This document shows positions 8,370 to 16,552 of a DNA stretch of 35,636 bases, piece by piece. The notes below the pieces were generated by a model that was not told the origin of the DNA, ran no database searches, and worked only from the letters and a program-made list of their open reading frames with translations. Both the position numbers and the translations under genes were made by a program. The first letter of the stretch is position 1. Each line of letters begins with the position of its first letter. The stretch is from Microcaldota archaeon. Lineage in GTDB: Archaea; Micrarchaeota; Micrarchaeia; Micrarchaeales; CABMGC01. Where the stretch lies: assembly GCA_021817505.1 (NCBI GenBank), contig JAKAUU010000027.1:1-35636 (forward strand), written 5' to 3'.

Positions 8370-9443
8370 ATGAACCTGCTGTTTGGAAACTTTTCAGGAT
8401 TCCTCTTGTCGGCAGCTTGCTCCATGACAAGCATACTCTCATCCCCTTACACCTTCTGGTTCCCAATAGTGGTATTGGCCGCAATAACGGTAATATTAAT
8501 AGCAATAGTGATAGGCATGCTTGCCCCTCTTCTCGGCAGGAATGCCCTCGGTTCATGGGCGAGGATAAAGGCCTACGAAGAGATAGCCACCGTAGTGCTG
8601 GCGATAATATTCCTGCTGTTTTCATCAATGCTATGTTCGATAAATCCGGCACCTGCAGTGAGCTCAATAGGAATTCTTCCAAGCGAATGCTCCGCCACGT
8701 CAAGCGTCCCAGTTGATAATCTTTGGGGGCTTGCGCTATGCAACATGCATACATTCAACCAGCACATTACCGATGTGATGTATTCAGTATATTGGCTAAA
8801 TTTCATACAGGATCTTCCGTTGCAGATAACTATCCGTGGAGGTTTCTCCGGAATAGGGCTGCGTTCAACCGCAGGCCTATCTACGGGGAGCGGGGATCTA
8901 TACCTTACGCCTTTATTCAGCCTTCTTTTTGCAGAGCTAATGGTTTCAATGCTGCAGGTAGTGCTTCTTGCAGCTGCACCTCTGTTATTCTCATTCCTCA
9001 TAGGCATAGGACTTATAGCAAGAGCCTTTGGAATAACGAGGACATTTGGAAATGCCATGATAGCACTGGGGATAGGGATAGGCTTCATATACCCGCTATT
9101 GGTAAGCGTAAGCTACGGCTTCATAAACACCACATTCAGCAATGTCCTTTCCGCCGCAGGAACCTCTGGAATATACCTGCTTAAGGATTTATCATTTTCA
9201 TCATTCCTTGCGATATTTCTGCCACTATTCAGTCCAACTACCTATCTTTCTGCAACCGTAGGGGTAGGGGCGCAGTTATGGAACCTGGTCAGCCTGATAG
9301 TATTCCTATTCTCCATAGTGGGGATAGGCCTGATATTCATACCTCTGCTAAACTTCATGATACTAGACGCGTTCGTAGTGGACTTCTCCAGCTCGCTTGG
9401 CCAGAGAATATCATTCATGGAGCTGCTTACCAATGTGATATGA
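8370..9443 (+). CDS. Polytopic membrane protein, VirB6/TrbL/CedA-like candidate (paralog 5 of 6)
   Basis: 357 aa, hairpin 'GMLAPLLGRNALGSWARIKAYEEIATV', motif 'ARAFGITRTFGNAMIALGIGIGFIYPLLVSVSYGF'. Confidence 0.7.
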   Translation: MNLLFGNFSGFLLSAACSMTSILSSPYTFWFPIVVLAAITVILIAIVIGMLAPLLGRNALGSWARIKAYEEIATVVLAIIFLLFSSMLCSINPAPAVSSIGILPSECSATSSVPVDNLWGLALCNMHTFNQHITDVMYSVYWLNFIQDLPLQITIRGGFSGIGLRSTAGLSTGSGDLYLTPLFSLLFAELMVSMLQVVLLAAAPLLFSFLIGIGLIARAFGITRTFGNAMIALGIGIGFIYPLLVSVSYGFINTTFSNVLSAAGTSGIYLLKDLSFSSFLAIFLPLFSPTTYLSATVGVGAQLWNLVSLIVFLFSIVGIGLIFIPLLNFMILDAFVVDFSSSLGQRISFMELLTNVI

Positions 9444-10531
9444 TGAAACTTTACCCGATATATGCTGCGCTTATCGCCCTGGCATTAATATCAGGAATCT
9501 CAAATGCTTCGCCATACTTTTCATCATCGTATTGCAGTGCAGGAGGCGAGATAAGTTCGGTAGCCCCATGGTACTGCAGCCAGATAAATGTGCAGACGCA
9601 GAACGTATGGTCGCAATGGGCCCCTCTTGCGCTTACAGTGGTGTTATTCTCATTCCTCATAGGCGTGATAATATTCATGGCAGGGTTTGTTGCAAACAGC
9701 CAGAGGGTAAGGAATTTCGGAGTAGGGGAGATGTATGAATCCCTTGCCTCTCTTTTAATAGTGGCAGGATTCCTATTCATAACAGCTGTGATATTCGGGC
9801 TAATTCCTGCAATAGTTACAGGTCCAATAAACCCTTACAACACATCACTTAGCTATATATCATCTACGATAAATACGACCAGCTCTCTTGCATCAAGGCT
9901 ATTCACAATAGCAGCTCTTGACAGGTATTACGCTGGAACAACCGTAAGACTGTGCTTCCTAGAACAGTCCCGCGCTACATGCACCCCAAGAGCCTACAAG
10001 CCATTTGCAATAACCGTGTTGCTATTCTACTGGCCTGCATGGGCTCTAATGCAGTTTATGCTGGATGCGCTCATCTCGCTTTATACGCAGTACTACTTCA
10101 TATTATTCTTCCTGTACGCAGGAATGCCCGTATTCCTTATACCTGGTATAATCCTCCGCGCATTCCTTCCAACTAGAGGCGTAGGCGGAATTATGATAGG
10201 GATAGCGATAGGCTTCTTCCTGGTAATGCCTGTTCTTTTCTCTGTTGCCTATTACTTCACAAATCTGGGCGCTGTGAGAGGCTTATCCAGTACTTATGCT
10301 ACGCTTACGCAGTACGGGGCTGGCTCCGGAGCGCAGACCAACGCGCTCTCTCCATATTCGCCTCTTGTCCTTTCAGTAGCCAATGCGAATAGCGTCATGA
10401 GCGGCTTCTGGCTTGCAATATTATTCTTCCCCGCACTGATACTTGCGATAACCTACACCGTAGTGACAAACATCGCCAACCTCATAGGTGGAGTGACTGC
10501 AACCAGCGGCAGGTTAAGATCGCTTGTATAA
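9443..10531 (+). CDS. Polytopic membrane protein, VirB6/TrbL/CedA-like candidate (paralog 6 of 6)
   Basis: The track ORF opens at 9278, but ATG 9443 (MKLYPIYAALIALALISGISNASPYFSSS, signal peptide) overlaps the preceding TGA by one base (TGATG). Hairpin 'FMAGFVANSQRVRNFGVGEMYESLAS', motif 'LRAFLPTRGVGGIMIGIAIGFFLVMPVLFSVAYYF'. Confidence 0.75.
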   Translation: MKLYPIYAALIALALISGISNASPYFSSSYCSAGGEISSVAPWYCSQINVQTQNVWSQWAPLALTVVLFSFLIGVIIFMAGFVANSQRVRNFGVGEMYESLASLLIVAGFLFITAVIFGLIPAIVTGPINPYNTSLSYISSTINTTSSLASRLFTIAALDRYYAGTTVRLCFLEQSRATCTPRAYKPFAITVLLFYWPAWALMQFMLDALISLYTQYYFILFFLYAGMPVFLIPGIILRAFLPTRGVGGIMIGIAIGFFLVMPVLFSVAYYFTNLGAVRGLSSTYATLTQYGAGSGAQTNALSPYSPLVLSVANANSVMSGFWLAILFFPALILAITYTVVTNIANLIGGVTATSGRLRSLV

Positions 10532-10611
10532 AGCCATCATCTGTTTGGCAATATGCACCGGCCTGCCGACAAAGCTTAAAAATGAGCCAGCCTGATTAAT
10601 AGTTATAGGAG

Positions 10612-10776
10612 ATGTTAATGACATTGTACTTCTGGGAGATTGCTGTTCCTGTGCTTGGCTTTCTCCTGATTGGTTCGTACTATGCGACACGCTGGTGGAT
10701 CCGCTCCATAAAGAGAGATTTAGAAGCCCGAGACCTCCAGAAATCAGTCCAGAATAAAAAGAAGAAGACAGAATGA
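10612..10776 (+). CDS. Small single-TM protein (54 aa), unknown function
   Basis: Manual translation MLMTLYFWEIAVPVLGFLLIGSYYATRWWIRSIKRDLEARDLQKSVQNKKKKTE*. Preceded by 'ATAGGAGATG'; TM then basic tail. Too short for the supplied ORF track. Confidence 0.55.
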   Translation: MLMTLYFWEIAVPVLGFLLIGSYYATRWWIRSIKRDLEARDLQKSVQNKKKKTE

Positions 10777-10816
10777 TGGGATTACATAATTATCCGATTC
10801 TGAGATTTTGGCATGC

Positions 10817-11641
10817 TTATCCGTTCTTACTTTTATCAATTCCAATGGCAGCTGCAATCCCCAGCCCAAGTGCACAATAAACGCCTCCGACTATCTCCGC
10901 GCCCTTTGCAGAAGAAGTGGTGGCAGCAGCAAAGATATCGATAGGTACTACAAACAAGGTGGCGGCAAAGGCTCTTGGAATTAACGCTCCAAAATCCATA
11001 TCCTTGAACCAGCTAGCTAAAGGATTTTCTCCAGATTCCCTATACTTGAATTTGTCCTTTATTTCCCATACCTTGGTAGCCCATGCAAGTATCCCAAGTG
11101 CAGAGAGATCTACGATATCCCGAAGGTCCTTCCCAGGTACATTTGTATCATCAGCCACTCTTGTAATTGTATTCTTCTTCAGTCTTTCTTCAAGCATGTT
11201 TTCCTTCCGTTCAATGGATATAATGGCATAATTCCTCTCTGCAGGGGTTTGATTGCCATAATTCTTGTCGTATACGTGTCCATATCCCTGGTTATGCTCA
11301 GTTTTACGATATGCTCTATATGCCAGTTCCTTACCTGTTACCTCGACGTAAGCCTCATTTATTCTTTTTTCAGCAAAACTGTCTCTCAAGCTCTCGGCTT
11401 TGTCATAAGCAAATCCAAGTGCTTGCTTGGCATCTTTGACATTGCCTCTATCAACATCGCCTATAACAGCTACAGCATAGGGGCCCAAATCCCTATCATA
11501 CAATATCGGATAAAGCGTATTCTGGACAGAATTTACGGAGTTAGTTAATCCATGAGACGGGTTCGCATCAGCCCGCAGAGAGATGCCTGCCAAAGCTACG
11601 CCTGCTGTTGCAACTGTCGCATACCTCTTAACCTTTTGCAT
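10817..11641 (-). CDS. Predicted exported/membrane protein, unknown function, antisense to the surrounding cluster
   Basis: 274 aa, signal-like N-terminus 'MQKVKRYATVATAGVALAGISLRADA', C-terminal hydrophobic segments. TATA-like GTTTAAATAC on minus strand at 11666-11675, about 25 nt upstream of the ATG. Confidence 0.7.
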   Translation of the reverse strand: MQKVKRYATVATAGVALAGISLRADANPSHGLTNSVNSVQNTLYPILYDRDLGPYAVAVIGDVDRGNVKDAKQALGFAYDKAESLRDSFAEKRINEAYVEVTGKELAYRAYRKTEHNQGYGHVYDKNYGNQTPAERNYAIISIERKENMLEERLKKNTITRVADDTNVPGKDLRDIVDLSALGILAWATKVWEIKDKFKYRESGENPLASWFKDMDFGALIPRAFAATLFVVPIDIFAAATTSSAKGAEIVGGVYCALGLGIAAAIGIDKSKNG

Positions 11642-11695
11642 ATTCTCAATTCAATTGATGTTCTAGTATTTAAACGAATGCCAGAAAAGCACAAG

Positions 11696-11704
11696 TTTTA
11701 TAAT
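11696..11704 (+). promoter_or_regulatory. TATA-box-like TTTTATAAT
   Basis: 20 nt before ATG 11725; leaderless-type spacing. Confidence 0.45.
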
Positions 11705-11724
11705 TAAAAAGCCTATAGTCAATC

Positions 11725-12954
11725 ATGTTGTTGGTGCTCGCCCTTATCCATATAACATTATCCCTAGGGGACATCAACGCAATAATACCTATAATAATCA
11801 TAATCATACTAATAGCCGCAGCTGCTGGTTTAACCAGGGGTTTTGATATATTCAGCCTCTTCGGGTTAGGAACTCTGGCAGGAATAGGCCTAGGTTCAAG
11901 GGGGTCCGTAGCGAAGAGGGGGGCATACGACAAATCCAAGATTGACGAGTATAACCTGGCTTCAGGTACCAATAAAGACGTTAAAGATGCTGCGCTTACC
12001 GGCGGCACGCACAAGGGGCTTGACTATAAAAAACTAAACTATCTGCAGAGATTCAGGAAACAGGGAGCAATACTCGGCGGCGAGCATCCGGATAAATCCA
12101 GCCCGGTTGCAGGCGCATACCACACGTATAGGACATTTACTGGCAGAACCATAATAGATAAGGGCACTGCAGAAGGATTCCTTTATGGGGGATCGGCATC
12201 AACACTGACTAAAAATTCCGAACAGCAAAAGATTAAGTGGCACCAGATGCCAAAAGAGTATCAGACCAGGGATCTGAACAGGGAGGTTGCAAACAGGGTA
12301 AGAATGGCGATATTAAACGAATCGCCAAATACAAAACCTAGACAGAATGTGCCTGAGCAGCCTTTTTCAGGATTCAGGATTCCGGGAAGCCGCGTGATAG
12401 AGGAGAAGAGTCTGAAGGGACTGGCGTTCTCGACAGCAGACAACGCCGCAGCATGGGCTCTTGCCGAACATAAATTCTCCAGAGGCAGGTCCGACTTCGC
12501 ACAAAGGCTAAGGTCAAAGGAGATGCGTGATCTTGCAAAGAACAATCCGCAGGCATTCAATAGGAAGTTCGGCAGCATGCTTAACATGGAGCTGTACAGG
12601 CACATAAGGGAGGAGTCTCAAAAGAAACATAATGGCAATCTTAGTCAGATATACAAACAATATCTTATGAAAGATGACTCTAAACCGTTAGAAGATGACT
12701 CTAAACAGTTAGAGTTCAGCGCTGCATTGTCGCATCCTTTGAAGAAAAAGCCAATATTTGGCTATGAATATAAAGGGGAGAAGGCAAAAGGGGAGGAAAA
12801 ACTAAAGAAAGGCAGGCCTGAAAAAGGCCCTGAAGAGCCTATGGAAAAAGAAGCAGACGAAAGAAGAAAAGCGAAGTCAAGGGAGAGCATGGCCGAAGAG
12901 GAGAGGAAGGCGGATGAAAAAAGGCGCAAAGGGAGCCACACCGATACCAAATAA
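11725..12954 (+). CDS. Membrane protein with N-terminal hydrophobic helices and long charged cytoplasmic region
   Basis: 409 aa; 'INAIIPIIIIIILIAAAAGLTRGF' TM followed by basic/hydrophilic region and a highly charged Lys/Glu C-terminus. Confidence 0.75.
   Translation: MLLVLALIHITLSLGDINAIIPIIIIIILIAAAAGLTRGFDIFSLFGLGTLAGIGLGSRGSVAKRGAYDKSKIDEYNLASGTNKDVKDAALTGGTHKGLDYKKLNYLQRFRKQGAILGGEHPDKSSPVAGAYHTYRTFTGRTIIDKGTAEGFLYGGSASTLTKNSEQQKIKWHQMPKEYQTRDLNREVANRVRMAILNESPNTKPRQNVPEQPFSGFRIPGSRVIEEKSLKGLAFSTADNAAAWALAEHKFSRGRSDFAQRLRSKEMRDLAKNNPQAFNRKFGSMLNMELYRHIREESQKKHNGNLSQIYKQYLMKDDSKPLEDDSKQLEFSAALSHPLKKKPIFGYEYKGEKAKGEEKLKKGRPEKGPEEPMEKEADERRKAKSRESMAEEERKADEKRRKGSHTDTK
12673..12714 (+). repeat. 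Two-copy 21-nt in-frame tandem repeat
   Basis: GATGACTCTAAACCGTTAGAA / GATGACTCTAAACAGTTAGAG (19 of 21 identical), encoding DDSKPLE DDSKQLE. Confidence 0.8.
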
Positions 12955-13041
12955 GATGAAAGATTCCGGCAGTGATATCTTCATAATCGGATTGCGGATG
13001 GTTTATTAAGCTGACTCCTTATTTTATATCAGGTAATCTGG

Positions 13042-13863
13042 TTGAACAAGAATTTTTACTTCATAATATTCTTGGCGTTTCTCAGCGCATCGTTCATATT
13101 TGCAGTAATAATATCAATTCTCCCACCAAGCTTATTCCCATTAGCAATATTGCTTATGATAATAGGGCTATTCCTTGACGTGCTTGCAGCATCTACAAAG
13201 TTCTATGCGTATTACTTCACACCTTTCCTAAAGCGCAAGAATAATACAGTGGTATTGAATGCCGAGCCTCCATTCTACGTAACTGCATCAGGCAATGCGA
13301 TAATAGTAAGGGAGGATGAGAACGTATATGCAAGCGTCTTTGTGAAGATACCTGTCTATCTATCATCAACGGAGATGTCAGATGAAGATAAACTGAACTT
13401 CGCAAGGTCATTTTCAAAGCTGATAACGATAAACAGCAAATATCCGATGAAGCTGGCTTCGCAGCTATACTATCTAAACAAGGATGAATACATACGCAGA
13501 ATAAGCGCAAAGCTTAATGAGGTCGAGGACAGGTATGAAAAGCTAAAGGCAGACAAGACCACTCCAGACAGGCTTCTGGGGCGTGCCGAGGGGGAGCTAG
13601 CGATGTGGCATAATCTATTCGACGGTGTGAACAAATCGCCTTCGCAGAACCAGATCGCCTATACTATGGTGAGCGCCATGGGGGCAAACGAAGAGGAAGC
13701 GGTGGCGATAGCGATGCAGCGCGCAGAGGAGATCTCAGCAGGAGCAGGTTCAATATTCGGAGTCACTGCGAGCATAGCTTCCGGGGAAGAGATGCTTACT
13801 TTCATAGAGCCTGAATACAGCATACCTCCAGCCACAATAAGCGAACTTTTGAAGAAGGATTGA
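13042..13863 (+). CDS. Two N-terminal TMs plus soluble domain resembling VirB3 + VirB4 N-terminal domain
   Basis: 273 aa, TTG start. TM pair, then 'GNAIIVREDENVYASVFVKIPVYLSS...KLNFARSFSKLITINSKYPMKLASQLYYLNKDEYIRRISAKL...AMWHNLFDG...EEEAVAIAMQRAEEISAGAGSIFGVTASIASGEEMLTFIEPEY', the element order of VirB4 N-terminal domains. Confidence 0.55.
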   Translation: MNKNFYFIIFLAFLSASFIFAVIISILPPSLFPLAILLMIIGLFLDVLAASTKFYAYYFTPFLKRKNNTVVLNAEPPFYVTASGNAIIVREDENVYASVFVKIPVYLSSTEMSDEDKLNFARSFSKLITINSKYPMKLASQLYYLNKDEYIRRISAKLNEVEDRYEKLKADKTTPDRLLGRAEGELAMWHNLFDGVNKSPSQNQIAYTMVSAMGANEEEAVAIAMQRAEEISAGAGSIFGVTASIASGEEMLTFIEPEYSIPPATISELLKKD

Positions 13864-13867
13864 TATC

Positions 13868-14692
13868 ATGGACGAAGAGACTATAGCAAGAGTCGGCATA
13901 ACCTTGGTAGTCGCGATGATATTTGCCACTTACTCTTCAGCTTACGGCCCCTTATACATACTTGCGCTAGCAATATTCATAATCGCGGTTATACTGATAA
14001 CGATACTTAGCCTTGCAGACTTCCTCCTATTCCCATTATTCACAAAGATGCTAAAGATCACTACAATACCTGCGAAAGATTATACGATTCCAAAGGAGAA
14101 TGAAGGTGTGGTCAAATATGTTAACGGGCTGTACTATGCTACAGGTTACATAACTGCAAACGTCTACAATTACGTCTTCCAGGCAGAGCAGATGACGGAG
14201 GGAGAGGATTCAGAGATGGCCATGGGTCCGGACAAATGGGAGAAGGCCCTAATGAGCATAAAGTTCCCGTTCAAATTCGTGGCGATAGGCCAGGCGGTCG
14301 ACATCCAAAAGTACAGGGATGACCTGGAAGGCAGGAGGGGCTATCTCGAATTCCAGTTCTCCAGAAGCGAAGGAGATGCCCACACTTCATCAACAGTGCT
14401 TGATGATCTAAAAAGGAGAATGCGCGTTATCCAGGTAAGGATAGACAGGCTTGGCGCCGGTGAGCGTCCTCTGAGCAGCATGATGTACATAGAGACTACC
14501 TCTGTCGGAATAACCCTTAATGACTCTTTAACCAATCTGACCCAGCAGGTAGACCAGCTCCAAACGGTATTCAACGTATTCGACCTCAATCTGGTAAGGG
14601 TCGTGGGCAGGGAGATGTACCAGCTTTACAAACTGAATTACTACCTTCCGGAAATGGACAGGATTATATCAGATTTCCAATTCCAGAAATGA
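13868..14692 (+). CDS. Second two-TM + VirB4-N-like protein (diverged paralog of the preceding gene)
   Basis: 274 aa, TM pair followed by 'EGVVKYVNGLYYATGYITANVYNYVF...KWEKALMSIKFPFKFVAIGQAVDIQKYRDDLEGRRGYLEFQFS...LKRRMRVIQVRIDRLGAGERPLSSMMYIETTSVGITLNDSLTNLTQQVDQLQTVFNVFDLNLVRVVGREMYQLY'; same architecture and size as 13042-13863; 4 nt apart. Confidence 0.55.
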   Translation: MDEETIARVGITLVVAMIFATYSSAYGPLYILALAIFIIAVILITILSLADFLLFPLFTKMLKITTIPAKDYTIPKENEGVVKYVNGLYYATGYITANVYNYVFQAEQMTEGEDSEMAMGPDKWEKALMSIKFPFKFVAIGQAVDIQKYRDDLEGRRGYLEFQFSRSEGDAHTSSTVLDDLKRRMRVIQVRIDRLGAGERPLSSMMYIETTSVGITLNDSLTNLTQQVDQLQTVFNVFDLNLVRVVGREMYQLYKLNYYLPEMDRIISDFQFQK

Positions 14693-14722
14693 TAATTAAA
14701 TTAATGATCGTATAAATCTTAT

Positions 14723-16237
14723 GTGAGTGGCATGGGACTGATCCGCATACAGAATATAATGAGCAACGAACTTGCAAAGCGCGTCTTCCTTAGCAGGCCT
14801 CCCGAGCCTCCGCCTGAATTCCTGCTCAATGATCCTACAGACTCGATATTCATAGGTATAACGCGAAGATATGGCGTACCATTGACATGGACATTCTCAA
14901 CTCTGACAAATCCCCACATATCCGTAGTCGGAATAACCGGCGCAGGAAAATCATTCTTTGTCAAGACCTTCCTCATAAGGGCAAGTTATGTGTGGAATGC
15001 AAACGCGATAATAATAGACTGGGCAGGGGAGTACAAATCCTGGGTTACCCAGAGCGGAGGGAAGATAGTCGCATTGGGCAAGGGCGACTTCATAAATATA
15101 ATGGACCTTGCAGGAATGAAGCCTCTTGACAGGGCAAAGCAGATAATGAACGCATTGGATATACTTACCGACATAACCCAATTCGCCGAGCAGCGCAGGC
15201 TGACTGCAGAAGCACTGGAACAGACATATGTAAATGCGGGTTTCCCTCTCACCCAGATACCTTCCGGTGAGAAGGAAGCTCCTACCCTTAAGAATGTCAC
15301 AACGCTTCTGGAAGAGAAACTTGGAGAAGGAAACTACGCCTATCCTGCAGAGCTTGAGAATGCAATATACAGGCTCAGGGAGTTCTCCAGGGAAGGAGAG
15401 GATTTTTTTGCAAGAAAGAGCACGATAGATCTTGACAAGCTGATAACATCAGGACTTGTGGATATAGACCTTTCCAGCCTGCCTGACGAGCGCTTCAGGG
15501 CGCTTGCAGGACTATTCATACTACAGACCTTAAAGGAGAAGATGCGTTTTGAGGGATGGAGCGCCAATAAGGGATTAAAGGCCATAGTTGTTCTTGATGA
15601 GGCATGGAAGATAGCCAGCGATGAAAGGAGCGATGCAATAACTATAATAAGAGAGGGCAGAAAGTACCAGTTCGGGCTCATAGTCGCTTCGCAGAACCCT
15701 ACGGATATAAACGAAGCGATATTCTCAAACGTTGGAACATCAATAATACTGAGGATAAGGTTCGAAAAGTTCCTGGACTATCTGCAGGGCTCGCTGGGCT
15801 TCACTCCATTCATAAGGGAAGAGATAAGCAGATTCGGCGTGGGGCAGGCAGCGATAGACCTTTCATTCCAGACCTCGGTAATATTCCCATCCGTATTTAT
15901 AATAGAGAGAATAGTGGGCGAGATGCCATTGAACGTATATAATATAACCCTGGGAGATATAGTGCAGGAGAGTGAAATGGGAGATACTAATATACAGAAG
16001 GACTACTATCTAAAGAAGATGGACATAATGGCAAAACTCGTACGCACGAACGCAAGCACCGATTCAATAAACAGCATAGTTTCAGAGATGGACAGGATAA
16101 ACAGAACGGTGGATGTAAAGACCATGGTGACAATCCTGACCAAAAACAATGTAAACAGGGAAGCCATAATACAGTTCTTAAGGGAGGTGGGCATACCTGA
16201 CAATATTATAAGCAGGGTATTCATATATACAAGATGA
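14723..16237 (+). CDS. HerA/VirB4-type (CedB-like) P-loop ATPase
   Basis: 504 aa. 'NPHISVVGITGAGKSFFVKTFLIRASYVWNANAIIIDWAGEYKSW' (Walker A and 'D-x-x-GEY'), 'KAIVVLDEAWKI' (Walker B), 'IREGRKYQFGLIVASQNPTDI' typical of the HerA/FtsK superfamily. GTG start at 14723 or ATG at 14732. Confidence 0.85.
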   Translation: MSGMGLIRIQNIMSNELAKRVFLSRPPEPPPEFLLNDPTDSIFIGITRRYGVPLTWTFSTLTNPHISVVGITGAGKSFFVKTFLIRASYVWNANAIIIDWAGEYKSWVTQSGGKIVALGKGDFINIMDLAGMKPLDRAKQIMNALDILTDITQFAEQRRLTAEALEQTYVNAGFPLTQIPSGEKEAPTLKNVTTLLEEKLGEGNYAYPAELENAIYRLREFSREGEDFFARKSTIDLDKLITSGLVDIDLSSLPDERFRALAGLFILQTLKEKMRFEGWSANKGLKAIVVLDEAWKIASDERSDAITIIREGRKYQFGLIVASQNPTDINEAIFSNVGTSIILRIRFEKFLDYLQGSLGFTPFIREEISRFGVGQAAIDLSFQTSVIFPSVFIIERIVGEMPLNVYNITLGDIVQESEMGDTNIQKDYYLKKMDIMAKLVRTNASTDSINSIVSEMDRINRTVDVKTMVTILTKNNVNREAIIQFLREVGIPDNIISRVFIYTR

Positions 16238-16241
16238 TTTT

Positions 16242-16541
16242 ATGGCAGGTACATTCATAATAAACAAGATAGAGCTCAAACGCATACTGAATTCATTCGG
16301 AGTAAACATAAAGAGCGTTGAGAACATGCTCGGTGCACTTGACAAGATGCACAAGAACGTCAATGCCATAGCGTTTGCAAAGATGCTGTTCGGAGTAGGC
16401 CTCAAGGAGAGCCAGGTAGAAACCATATTGAGAAGGATAGGGATAGATGACCTCTCAATATCAGACATATTTGACAGTATAGACGAGGATAAGATACATC
16501 AGTCATTCGGAAGGGTCGTCGAGTTGAATGTAGATTTGTAA
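16242..16541 (+). CDS. Small helical protein related to the C-terminal domain of the upstream ATPase
   Basis: 99 aa. Aligns without gaps to the ATPase tail (see findings). Starts 5 nt after the ATPase stop. Confidence 0.65.
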   Translation: MAGTFIINKIELKRILNSFGVNIKSVENMLGALDKMHKNVNAIAFAKMLFGVGLKESQVETILRRIGIDDLSISDIFDSIDEDKIHQSFGRVVELNVDL

Positions 16542-16552
16542 TAGATGGTCAA

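Noticed and set aside
3067-10531. Six membrane proteins as ABC/MFS transporter or respiratory-complex subunits
   Set aside because: No transporter ATPase, quinone/heme or proton-channel motifs seen; single shared motif, signal-like N-termini and neighbouring pilin/ATPase fit a secretion-type assembly better. Not formally excluded without profile searches.
14723-16237. ATPase as the DNA-repair HerA of a HerA-NurA-Mre11-Rad50 operon
   Set aside because: No NurA, Mre11 or Rad50 neighbours in the window; flanked by membrane VirB3/VirB4-N-like genes instead.
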